A DNA stretch of 5,508 nt. Source: JARROD01 sp037384225 (GTDB lineage Bacteria > Pseudomonadota > Gammaproteobacteria > Pseudomonadales > Cellvibrionaceae). The notes beneath the pieces are model-generated. The model made no database searches and had not been told where the DNA came from. It was given only the letters and a program-made list of their open reading frames with translations. Location of the stretch: positions 1 through 5,508 of the forward strand of contig JARROD010000254.1 of NCBI GenBank assembly GCA_037384225.1, given 5' to 3'. The number at the start of each line of letters is the position of its first letter. Within the stretch, counting starts at the first letter, position 1. Below are positions 1 to 5,508 of this stretch, in pieces. A program made the position numbers and the translations under genes.

Positions 1-40
1 GCGGCGAAAGCAAGCACCCCTACCGCCTGTGTGTCACGCC

Positions 41-1714
41 CTAAGTTTTTCCTTCCGCCAGCAAGGCGCGATGCCTTCCGGCTCCGGTGCAGGGATGAAA
101 CATGTCCAGCTGCGGCCGATAGATGTCGGTTTCGATATTCAGCAGCCCCAGCATGGAGTCGAACAGATTGTCCTGGGAAAAACGCTCGGCAGCTGCGTTT
201 TTCAGACAGCTTTCACTGATGGAAAATCGATCTGCAAATCCATCAGACATCCAGAGCAGAAACGGCACGTGAGTCTGCTCCTGCGGCGCGATCAGGTAAG
301 GCAGGCCGTGAAGATAAAGATTGTTTTCCCCAAGGGATTCACCGTGGTCGGACAAATATACCATGGCGGTATCGGCACCCTTTCCATAGGACTCGAGTAC
401 CCCGATTGCCTGGGATAAAAAATAATCCGTATAGAGAATCGTATTGTCATAGGCATTGCGGATTTCCGCCTGGCTGCACTTTTGCAGCTGAACATAATGA
501 CAGGCCGGCTGAAATCGCTGAAACGCTTTGGGCGTTCTCAGATAGTAAGCCGGACCATGGCTTCCCTTTTGATGCAGTACCACCAACAGGTTACCGTCGG
601 CGACATTGATTTTCTGCTTCAACCGTTCCAACAGCACCATATCGTAACATTCATCCTGCCGACATACGCCGGAAACGTTTGCGGCACTGAGATCCTCGAA
701 CGCCACCCGCCGACACACACTTTTGCAGCCCGAATTATTATCCCGCCACACCACATTTATACCCGCGTGCGTCAACACATCCAGCAGGTTCTCGGTATAA
801 CGCTCCCGCGCGGAATCATAGTCGGTACGCGGTACACGGGAAAACATACAAGGTACCGACACCGCGGTGGTGGTGCCACAGGAATGAAAATTTGCAAAAC
901 TGATAACGTCTTCACGCATGAGGTTGGGGTTGGTTTCCCGTGCATAACCGTTGAGGGAGAAATTCTGGGCCCGGGCCGTTTCGCCGACAATCAGCAAGGT
1001 CACCACCTTGCGCCGGGGTTCGGCGCCAGTGCCGGAGTACCAGGCACCACCCAATACGGCGTCTTCGCCGAGCCGGGAAAAATCTACCGACTTGGCGGGA
1101 ATCAGTTGCCGGATATAAGCGGAGGTCGAGTACAGGTAATTCACCGGCACGATCAGATCGCGGATAAAACGATTGCTCCGAAACAGAGACGCATAACTTT
1201 GAAAAAACAAGGCGGCGATACAACCGACAACAACAGCACTTACCAGCAACACCCCGACTTTATACACCAGCTCCCTGGGCCAGGACCGGTATCGCACCGG
1301 CAGAAGAATCACCATTGCGGAGGGCACTATCCCCAGAAACACCAGGTACAAAAACAACTTGGGACTCAACAGTTCAGCGGATTCTCTGAGATCGGATTCC
1401 ATCAAATTCTGGATCATGGTCTTATCGATCATGATGCCGTAAGCATTGATAAAATAAGCGGCACAGGAAGCGCTTAAAATGATAAGGACCAGCGCCGGTT
1501 TGAGCACATATCGAAAGGCAAACAATGACAGGAATCCATTGAAAATAGCCAGCAGAAACAGTACGAGGCTGCCGACAAACAACACCCCATCGATACTGCT
1601 ATCGTCGCACAGACGGAAAACCGTGGAAAAAAATGCAGTATTGAAGGCAATCAGCAGGTACAGCGAAACCATGAATGTAACAAGCACGCTGGAAAATTTC
1701 ACTGTTTTTAACAT
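41..1714 (-). CDS. eptA: Lipid A phosphoethanolamine transferase, EptA/PmrC family
   Basis: Inner-membrane enzyme that moves phosphoethanolamine from phosphatidylethanolamine to lipid A phosphates on the periplasmic side, lowering negative charge and polymyxin binding (family knowledge). The protein is 557 aa, close to the 547 aa of E. coli EptA as I recall it, and similar along its whole length. Five hydrophobic segments lie near residues 7-31, 43-65, 70-91, 119-139 and 151-171, followed by a periplasmic alkaline-phosphatase-like domain. Visible active-site motifs are VGETARAQNFSLNGY (zinc ligand Glu245), SCGTTTAVSVPCMF (Thr281, by analogy the phosphorylated nucleophile), SHGP (His386), YLSDHGES (Asp456, His457) and LHGLPY (His469). 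Ten periplasmic cysteines (279, 289, 330, 334, 351, 356, 405, 413, 503, 542) fit the family's disulfides. I chose the ATG at 1714 because the protein then begins MLKTVKFSS, like homologues; a TTG at 1741 would add nine residues. It is transcribed away from the arn-like operon. Confidence 0.95.
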   Translation of the reverse strand: MLKTVKFSSVLVTFMVSLYLLIAFNTAFFSTVFRLCDDSSIDGVLFVGSLVLFLLAIFNGFLSLFAFRYVLKPALVLIILSASCAAYFINAYGIMIDKTMIQNLMESDLRESAELLSPKLFLYLVFLGIVPSAMVILLPVRYRSWPRELVYKVGVLLVSAVVVGCIAALFFQSYASLFRSNRFIRDLIVPVNYLYSTSAYIRQLIPAKSVDFSRLGEDAVLGGAWYSGTGAEPRRKVVTLLIVGETARAQNFSLNGYARETNPNLMREDVISFANFHSCGTTTAVSVPCMFSRVPRTDYDSARERYTENLLDVLTHAGINVVWRDNNSGCKSVCRRVAFEDLSAANVSGVCRQDECYDMVLLERLKQKINVADGNLLVVLHQKGSHGPAYYLRTPKAFQRFQPACHYVQLQKCSQAEIRNAYDNTILYTDYFLSQAIGVLESYGKGADTAMVYLSDHGESLGENNLYLHGLPYLIAPQEQTHVPFLLWMSDGFADRFSISESCLKNAAAERFSQDNLFDSMLGLLNIETDIYRPQLDMFHPCTGAGRHRALLAEGKT

Positions 1715-1819
1715 CTTTATGATACCTGTACCTGCAAACAAAAGGTTGGAATCGCGCCCCCCTCTTCAACCAAGTGCTGTAGTTGACCGGAGGCAGAGAT
1801 TCCAGAAGCAACTGTTTCC

Positions 1820-1854
1820 GTTAGAGACCTGCAGCGGTAAAAATCAATCGCGAT
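1820..1854 (-). promoter_or_regulatory. Putative eptA promoter/operator, copy 1 of a shared 35-bp element
   Basis: Read on the minus strand, the element starts with ATCGCGATTGATTTT, has CGCT in the middle and ends TCTCTAAC. It matches the plus-strand copy at 2094-2128 in 30 of 35 positions without gaps. A sigma70-like promoter fits inside: -35 TTGATT (1847-1842) and -10 TCTAAC (1825-1820), with a 16-bp spacer, each matching consensus at four of six bases. The start of transcription would be near 1813, giving a leader of about 100 nt before the eptA ATG. Just upstream and overlapping the -35 is the perfect 10-bp palindrome AATCGCGATT (1846-1855), a plausible regulator site. The repeat is seen in the sequence; the promoter role is inferred. 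Confidence 0.65.
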
Positions 1855-2093
1855 TCACCACGGCCTTTATCAGAAAACCTTCATCAAAATATCAGGAGGG
1901 AACTAATAATGAACCGCACAGCAAACAAACGTTAAAAAACATCAAGGACATGATCAAACCGTGGGGGAAAGTAGAAAAAGATAGATTAAATCGGAATAAA
2001 ACACCGGGCGTGCTGTCTCACAGTGCAGCGAAATCCTTTGGCACGGCACAACAGCGCATTACCCCGTAAAGAAAAACAATAATTTTTTTCAAT
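1855..2093. other. Region between the divergent promoters, A-rich, no confident gene
   Basis: This stretch separates the two copies of the shared element. It is visibly richer in A than the neighbouring genes and has no ORF that I recognise. It holds an 8-codon ORF with a strong ribosome binding site (1909-1935, listed separately) and an unconvincing 39-codon plus-strand ORF from the ATG at 1950 to the stop at 2069, basic and without familiar motifs. The A/T-rich run just before the right-hand promoter (about 2069-2094) could act as an UP element. I saw no tandem TTAA repeats of the PmrA-box type, no strong terminator hairpin and no tRNA. Confidence 0.5.
1909..1935 (+). CDS. Possible 8-codon leader-like ORF with strong ribosome binding site
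   Basis: AGGAGGG (1894-1900) lies eight bases before ATG (1909-1911), a near-ideal Shine-Dalgarno arrangement. The frame reads MNRTANKR and then TAA. No product is recognised. It sits on the operon strand but about 165 bp upstream of the proposed -35 of the arn-like promoter, so it could only be a leader peptide if a further promoter lies upstream. It could also be the start of a decayed gene, or chance. Only the SD/ATG arrangement is seen directly. Confidence 0.2.
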   Translation: MNRTANKR

Positions 2094-2128
2094 ATCGCGA
2101 TTGATTTTGATCGCTACCGATCTCTAAC
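2094..2128 (+). promoter_or_regulatory. Putative promoter/operator of the arn-like operon, copy 2 of the shared 35-bp element
   Basis: This is the same element as at 1820-1854, in the orientation facing the dehydrogenase gene. The first 15 bases (2094-2108) are identical to the eptA copy, and the end TCTCTAAC (2121-2128) is also identical. Inside are -35 TTGATT (2101-2106) and -10 TCTAAC (2123-2128) with a 16-bp spacer. The palindrome ATCGCGAT (2094-2101) overlaps the -35. Transcription would start near 2135, leaving a leader of about 78 nt. An A/T-rich tract lies directly upstream. Promoter function is inferred from position and from conservation between two otherwise unrelated upstream regions. 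Confidence 0.65.
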
Positions 2129-2200
2129 CGGTGCAGGGGCATTGCATCCCGGCATGCGGTAGCACTTTCCGCTCGCCCGGCGCAACCTCAATATAACTGC

Positions 2201-2206
2201 AGAGGG
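2201..2206 (+). promoter_or_regulatory. Ribosome binding site of the ArnA-type dehydrogenase gene
   Basis: AGAGGG lies six bases before the ATG at 2213. It supports this start, which also gives an N-terminus (MNILILGVNGFIG) that begins directly with the Rossmann beta strand, as in the ArnA dehydrogenase domain. Confidence 0.7.
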
Positions 2207-2212
2207 ATATAA

Positions 2213-3361
2213 ATGAATATACTGATTTTGGGTGTCAACGGGTTTATCGGGCACCACCTTTCCCAGCGCCTATTGCAAACCACGCCCTGCCACGTTTACG
2301 GAATGGATGTGCAAACCAACCGCATTTCGGACTTTATCGACCACCCGCACTTTCACTTTTTCGAAGGCGATATCACTATTAACTGCGAATGGATCGAATA
2401 CCATGTGAAAAAATGCGATCTGGTCTTGCCGCTGATCGCCATTGCCACACCCGCCACCTATGTGCAAGACCCGCTGGCGGTTTTCGAACTGGATTTCGAG
2501 GCCAACCTGCCGATTATCCGCGCCTGTGTCAAATACCGTAAGCGCGTAATATTTCCTTCTACTTCCGAAGTTTACGGCATGTGCGCAGACCAGGCGTTTC
2601 ACCCCTACGAGTCGAACCTGGTATTGGGCCCACTCTCCAAACCACGCTGGATCTATTCCTGCGCCAAGCAGTTAATGGACCGCGTAATCGCCGCCTACGG
2701 TCAGCAACAAGGGCTGGACTACACACTCTTCCGTCCCTTCAACTGGGTAGGCAGCGGCCTCGACAGTATGCATACCACCAAGGAAGGCAGCTCACGTGTG
2801 GTAACTCAATTTCTCGGCCATATCGCGCGCGGAGAGGATATCAAGCTGGTTGACGGCGGCCGTCAACGGCGCAGCTTTACCGATGTCAGCGACGGCATTT
2901 CGGCGTTGATGAATATTATCGCCAATCCGGACAACGCGGCGAGCGGCAAAATATACAACATTGGCAATCCCGCCAACGATCTTTCAATCCGGGAGCTGGC
3001 CGAAACCATGCTGGAAATCGCCGAGGGGTTTGCCGAGTACCGGGCCAACGCCCGACAAGTGCGATTGCTCGAAGTGGCCTCCACGCAATATTACGGTGAA
3101 GGTTACCAGGATATCCAAACCCGTGTCCCCTACATTCGCAATACCAGCGAAGAACTCGACTGGCAACCCGTTGTCCCGCTGCGCGATACATTAACCCGGC
3201 TGTTCGACTATTACCGTCACGAAGTGGCTGAAGCTGGAGAGCTGCTGGACGACCGGACACCGGTTACGCATCGCCGGGAATTGTCTGATATGAAACCCAA
3301 AAGCGATATCCGTTTCGGCGGTATCCGGAAAAAACAGGAGCGCCGTGAATCCCATGGTTAG
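2213..3361 (+). CDS. arnA: Stand-alone ArnA dehydrogenase domain: UDP-glucuronate decarboxylating oxidase
   Basis: Cytoplasmic SDR-type enzyme equivalent to the C-terminal half of enteric ArnA, which oxidises and decarboxylates UDP-glucuronate with NAD to UDP-4-keto-pentose for L-Ara4N synthesis. The 382-aa protein follows E. coli ArnA from about residue 316 to its end. The NAD-binding GVNGFIG is at residues 7-13. WIEYHVKKCD and VLPLIAIATP are typical of ArnA. PSTSEVYG carries Thr117, Ser118 and Glu119 (ArnA Thr432, Ser433, Glu434). RWIYSCAK holds Tyr148 and Lys152. YIRN carries Arg309, matching ArnA Arg619. Ser433, Glu434 and Arg619 are the residues linked to decarboxylation, so activity looks intact. 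Unlike enteric ArnA there is no N-terminal formyltransferase domain; that activity is encoded downstream as a separate gene. A charged tail of roughly 45 residues (about 337-382) extends beyond the enteric domain. This is the first gene of the plus-strand operon. Confidence 0.93.
   Translation: MNILILGVNGFIGHHLSQRLLQTTPCHVYGMDVQTNRISDFIDHPHFHFFEGDITINCEWIEYHVKKCDLVLPLIAIATPATYVQDPLAVFELDFEANLPIIRACVKYRKRVIFPSTSEVYGMCADQAFHPYESNLVLGPLSKPRWIYSCAKQLMDRVIAAYGQQQGLDYTLFRPFNWVGSGLDSMHTTKEGSSRVVTQFLGHIARGEDIKLVDGGRQRRSFTDVSDGISALMNIIANPDNAASGKIYNIGNPANDLSIRELAETMLEIAEGFAEYRANARQVRLLEVASTQYYGEGYQDIQTRVPYIRNTSEELDWQPVVPLRDTLTRLFDYYRHEVAEAGELLDDRTPVTHRRELSDMKPKSDIRFGGIRKKQERRESHG
3336..3340 (+). promoter_or_regulatory. 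Shine-Dalgarno site inside the dehydrogenase 3' end
   Basis: AGGAG lies four bases before a GTG at 3345, within the last codons of the dehydrogenase gene. It is the best ribosome binding site in the junction: the formyltransferase ATG at 3453 has only a weak GAG just before it. The site therefore suggests that ribosomes enter at 3345 and reach the formyltransferase by coupling. Confidence 0.4.
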
Positions 3362-3449
3362 GAACGGGCAATTGTGGGTGCTGGCCGCCGGCGTGTCGAT
3401 AATGGAGACCACTACAAAAACGGCAATCCCAAAAACAATAACAGACTGA
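3345..3449 (+). CDS. Possible 34-codon ORF between the two ArnA-type genes, in frame with the formyltransferase
   Basis: The ORF starts at GTG with AGGAG four bases upstream, overlaps the dehydrogenase end by 17 bases in another frame, and stops at TGA 3447-3449. That is three bases before the formyltransferase ATG and in the same frame. The product would begin MNPMVRNGQLWVLAAGVSIM, with a short hydrophobic stretch and a polar Thr/Lys-rich tail. I recognise no family; it is too short for ArnE or ArnF. It may be a coupling ORF that delivers ribosomes to the next gene, a former N-terminal extension of the formyltransferase cut off by a TGA, or simply spacer. Confidence 0.3.
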   Translation: MNPMVRNGQLWVLAAGVSIMETTTKTAIPKTITD

Positions 3450-3452
3450 GCC

Positions 3453-4400
3453 ATGAACATACCCTCTAACCGAACGGTGCTTTTTGCTTATTCCAATGTG
3501 GGCGTGCGGGGACTGGCCGCACTGCTGGCCAACCGCTTCGATGTGCGCCTGGTGGTGACACACGAAGACAATCCGCAGGAGAATATCTGGTACGACAGTG
3601 TGGCGGAGCTGGCGGCATTGAATGAGATACCGGTCATTAAACCGGACGACGCCAATACGCAGGCGGTAGTAGAACAGATCCGCGCACTCGAACCCGACTG
3701 GCTGTTTTCGTTTTATTACCGCCATCTGTTATGCGAGCAAATCCTGAATATACCGGCGCGCGGCGCGTTCAATCTGCACGGCTCGCTGCTGCCGCGATTC
3801 CGCGGCCGCGCACCCACCAACTGGGCAGTGTTGAAGGGCGAAATCGAAACCGGCGCCAGCCTGCACCGCATGGTGCTCAAACCCGACGCAGGCGCACTGG
3901 TGGATCAACAGGCGGTGCCGATCCTGCCCAACGACACCGCCGAACAGGTATTTCAGAAGGTCACCTGTGCAGCCGAAATGGTACTGATGCGCAGCCTCCC
4001 CCGCCTGTGCGAAGACACGGCGACGGAAATCCCGATGGATCTGCAACAAGGCAGTTATTTCGGTGCGCGGCGGCCGGAGCACGGCCGCATCGACTGGCGG
4101 CAACCGGCGCAGACCATTCACAACCAGATCCGGGCCGTAGCCCCTCCCTACCCCGGCGCCTTTTTTGAGATTGAAGCCAAAAGGGGTAAACGCTTTGTAA
4201 TAACCGGCAGTTATTTTCGTGACCTGCCCGCGCAGGGTACAGGGCCGCGCTTATACTGGCAGACCGGGAAACTGTGGGCAGACTGCCGCGATGGTAAACG
4301 CCTGCAGCTACTCGGATTGATTGCAGATGGCAATGTAATGGACGAAAACACATTCAAACGCCTTTTCGGCCCCGAACTCCAGATGGAGTTCGATGACTGA
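3453..4400 (+). CDS. arnA: Stand-alone ArnA formyltransferase domain: UDP-L-Ara4N formyltransferase
   Basis: Cytoplasmic enzyme equivalent to the N-terminal half of enteric ArnA, which formylates the 4-amino group of UDP-L-Ara4N using 10-formyl-tetrahydrofolate before transfer to undecaprenyl phosphate. The 315-aa protein aligns with E. coli ArnA residues 1 to about 304. FAYSNVGVRG is at residues 11-20, FSFYYRHLL near 85-93, and the formyltransferase signature FNLHGSLLPRFRGRAPTNW at 106-124. Asn107, His109 and Asp145 (in LHRMVLKPDAG) match the catalytic Asn102, His104 and Asp140 of ArnA. The second half (about 205-310), with WRQPAQTIHNQIRAV and PYPGAF, is the formyltransferase C-terminal domain. 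The gene follows the dehydrogenase, the reverse of the domain order in fused ArnA. Its own ribosome binding site is weak, so translation may be coupled to the small ORF ending three bases upstream. Its stop overlaps the next start by eight bases (ATGACTGA). Confidence 0.93.
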   Translation: MNIPSNRTVLFAYSNVGVRGLAALLANRFDVRLVVTHEDNPQENIWYDSVAELAALNEIPVIKPDDANTQAVVEQIRALEPDWLFSFYYRHLLCEQILNIPARGAFNLHGSLLPRFRGRAPTNWAVLKGEIETGASLHRMVLKPDAGALVDQQAVPILPNDTAEQVFQKVTCAAEMVLMRSLPRLCEDTATEIPMDLQQGSYFGARRPEHGRIDWRQPAQTIHNQIRAVAPPYPGAFFEIEAKRGKRFVITGSYFRDLPAQGTGPRLYWQTGKLWADCRDGKRLQLLGLIADGNVMDENTFKRLFGPELQMEFDD

Positions 4401-5508
4401 CAAACTCCCCCCTTCAACCAGCTCAGGCATGGCCAAACATCAGCACCGAATATGCTATGAAACCTTTGCCGTCGGCATCCTGGGATTGCTGCTTTTTACG
4501 ATTGGAATCGGGGACCAGGAATTTATCGGTTTCGAAACCCGTTTCGGCATTTTTGCCAGGGAAATGCTGGCCTTCGGCCCATCGGTGTTTCCAACCACCT
4601 ACGGTGAACCCTACCCCGATTACCCCTCCACATCAACCTTACTGATCTGGCTGCTGACGCAGTTCAGCGGGCAGGTGACAAAATTGTCCACCGTTGTGCC
4701 GACAGCGTTCGCAGCCGCTGTGAATCTGGCCATCACCTACCGGCTTTTGCGCTATGTTTCGGTGCAATGGGCACTTTTGGCCGTGTGTTTTGAGCTGGGG
4801 ACGGTCACTTTTTTAACCCATGCTCGCTCGATTTCAATCGATCAGATGCTGGCCACTGTCACAGTTGCCTGCTTTTTCCTGGTCTATCGCAACGACTTCC
4901 AACGCGATAACAGCCCCTGGTGGAGACCGATGCCGGGTATTTTTATTCTGTTGACATTCGGGTTTTCACTGCGTGGCCCAATGGGCATTGTACTGCCAAG
5001 CGGCGTCTTGTGCAGTTACTATCTGATGAGTTCAAGTTGGTGCACTAAGCCACGATGGCAACCGCTGATAACCTTTGGTTTTCTCGCGTCGCTGTTGCTC
5101 TGCCTGTCCTGTATTGCGCTGTACTATCTTGCCCGGCGTGAAGGCGGCGATGCCTTTGCCAACGAAGTGCTGCAAGCCGAATTTGCGGGTCGATTGCAAA
5201 ACGAGAGTCATTCCACACCCGGTTATTACTTCATCAATAGTATCGGTAACTACGCCCTGAGCTTTTTGCCCGCGATGGTAGTGATGGCTCTTATTGCACC
5301 CAGGTTGTTACGTCGCGAGTGGGACGAACCGCTGCGGATGGCTGCACTGATGGCCGCTTGGACATTGATATTGCTGCTGGGCTTGAGTATTCCCCAAACA
5401 CAAAAGTCCCGCTACCTGTTACCCGTCGTACCGGCCATTGCCGCTCTGGCCAGTTTTCCGTTTATAACCCGCAACCACAAACCCCTGGCAATGGTTCGTA
5501 TCGCCACG
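4393..5508 (+). CDS. ArnT-like PMT-family membrane glycosyltransferase (3' end outside window)
   Basis: Open frame of 372 codons running off the right edge; ArnT itself is about 550 aa, so roughly the last third is missing. ArnT moves L-Ara4N from undecaprenyl phosphate to lipid A phosphates in the periplasm. Hydrophobic segments lie near residues 22-40, 102-141, 150-165, 181-212, 223-246, 284-304, 312-332 and 339-357. Family-like motifs are FETRFGIFAREML (47-59, first periplasmic loop, compare DETRYAEISREML), ARSISIDQML (144-153), LRGPMGIVLP (193-202), the loop ending TPGYYFINSIGNY (275-287), and KSRYLLPVVPAIAAL (338-352). The usual loop motif YFEKPPLxYW is replaced by PYPDYPSTSTLLIW, so this is a divergent branch and the transferred sugar is uncertain. 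The ATG at 4393, with GGAG four bases upstream, overlaps the formyltransferase stop; an ATG at 4429 is an alternative. The operon context supports an aminoarabinose role. Confidence 0.8.
   Translation, partial: MTDKLPPSTSSGMAKHQHRICYETFAVGILGLLLFTIGIGDQEFIGFETRFGIFAREMLAFGPSVFPTTYGEPYPDYPSTSTLLIWLLTQFSGQVTKLSTVVPTAFAAAVNLAITYRLLRYVSVQWALLAVCFELGTVTFLTHARSISIDQMLATVTVACFFLVYRNDFQRDNSPWWRPMPGIFILLTFGFSLRGPMGIVLPSGVLCSYYLMSSSWCTKPRWQPLITFGFLASLLLCLSCIALYYLARREGGDAFANEVLQAEFAGRLQNESHSTPGYYFINSIGNYALSFLPAMVVMALIAPRLLRREWDEPLRMAALMAAWTLILLLGLSIPQTQKSRYLLPVVPAIAALASFPFITRNHKPLAMVRIAT

Noticed and set aside
1..17. Possible start of another minus-strand gene (GTG at 17-15 after AGGCGGTAGGGG)
   Set aside because: Only five complete codons remain before the window edge, too little to support a gene call.
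482..1477. Long plus-strand open frame (331 codons) across the middle of eptA
   Set aside because: It is antisense to a complete, well-recognised EptA gene, has no familiar motif, and is low-complexity in His, Gln and Gly as expected of a shadow frame.
1715..1741. TTG start at 1741 for the eptA gene
   Set aside because: The ATG at 1714 gives the N-terminus expected from homologues (MLK followed by the first membrane helix); the extra nine residues have no counterpart in E. coli EptA.
1479..2069. Plus-strand open frame of 196 codons spanning the eptA start and the intergenic region
   Set aside because: Its first part is antisense to eptA and the rest crosses the eptA promoter. No good start site or recognisable domain; only a 39-codon tail from 1950 remains conceivable.
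1840..2108. 15-bp perfect inverted repeats (1840-1854 and 2094-2108) as ends of a small mobile element (MITE)
   Set aside because: Similarity continues outward to the -10 regions rather than stopping at an element end, no target-site duplication is visible, and both copies have promoter layout in front of a gene. A duplicated promoter explains it better.
1742..2212. PmrA-type box (tandem TTAA half sites) upstream of eptA or the operon
   Set aside because: TTAA occurs only at scattered positions, such as 1932 and 1986, without the close tandem spacing of known PmrA sites.
3191..3460. Minus-strand 89-codon ORF with a hydrophobic N-terminus across the junction of the two ArnA-type genes
   Set aside because: It runs antisense to the end of the dehydrogenase, lies within an apparent operon, and has no homologue that I recognise. 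The hydrophobic run may be chance.

Overview
The window is a lipid A modification locus from a Gram-negative bacterium, most likely a gammaproteobacterium. This rests on a full-length EptA-type phosphoethanolamine transferase and on both halves of the ArnA aminoarabinose (L-Ara4N) enzyme, all close to their enteric homologues. The genus cannot be fixed from the sequence. No mobile element, CRISPR array, tRNA or rRNA is visible.

Layout. An eptA-like gene lies on the minus strand (41-1714). A gene-poor, A-rich region of about 500 bp (1715-2212) separates it from a plus-strand operon. The operon begins with a free-standing ArnA dehydrogenase/decarboxylase domain (2213-3361). A possible 34-codon ORF follows (3345-3449). 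Next comes a free-standing ArnA formyltransferase domain (3453-4400). Last is an ArnT/PMT-like membrane glycosyltransferase (4393 to the right edge, incomplete). In enterobacteria the two ArnA domains are one protein in the order formyltransferase-dehydrogenase. Here they are separate genes in the opposite order.

Regulation. The two divergent transcription units share a 35-bp element, one copy facing each gene (1854-1820 minus, 2094-2128 plus), with 30 of 35 positions identical. It contains a palindromic ATCGCGAT core, a -35-like TTGATT and a -10-like TCTAAC with a 16-bp spacer, at the same positions in both copies. The likely reading is a matched pair of promoter/operators that co-express phosphoethanolamine and aminoarabinose modification of lipid A, probably under one regulator. 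The element does not look like the enteric PmrA box.

How the genes work together (inference from the families). EptA puts phosphoethanolamine on lipid A phosphates. The dehydrogenase and formyltransferase are two steps of UDP-L-Ara4N synthesis. The membrane transferase would move the sugar, or a related one, from undecaprenyl phosphate to lipid A. Both modifications reduce negative surface charge and protect against cationic peptides such as polymyxin. arnB, arnC, arnD and arnE/F are not in the window; they may lie beyond the right edge or elsewhere.
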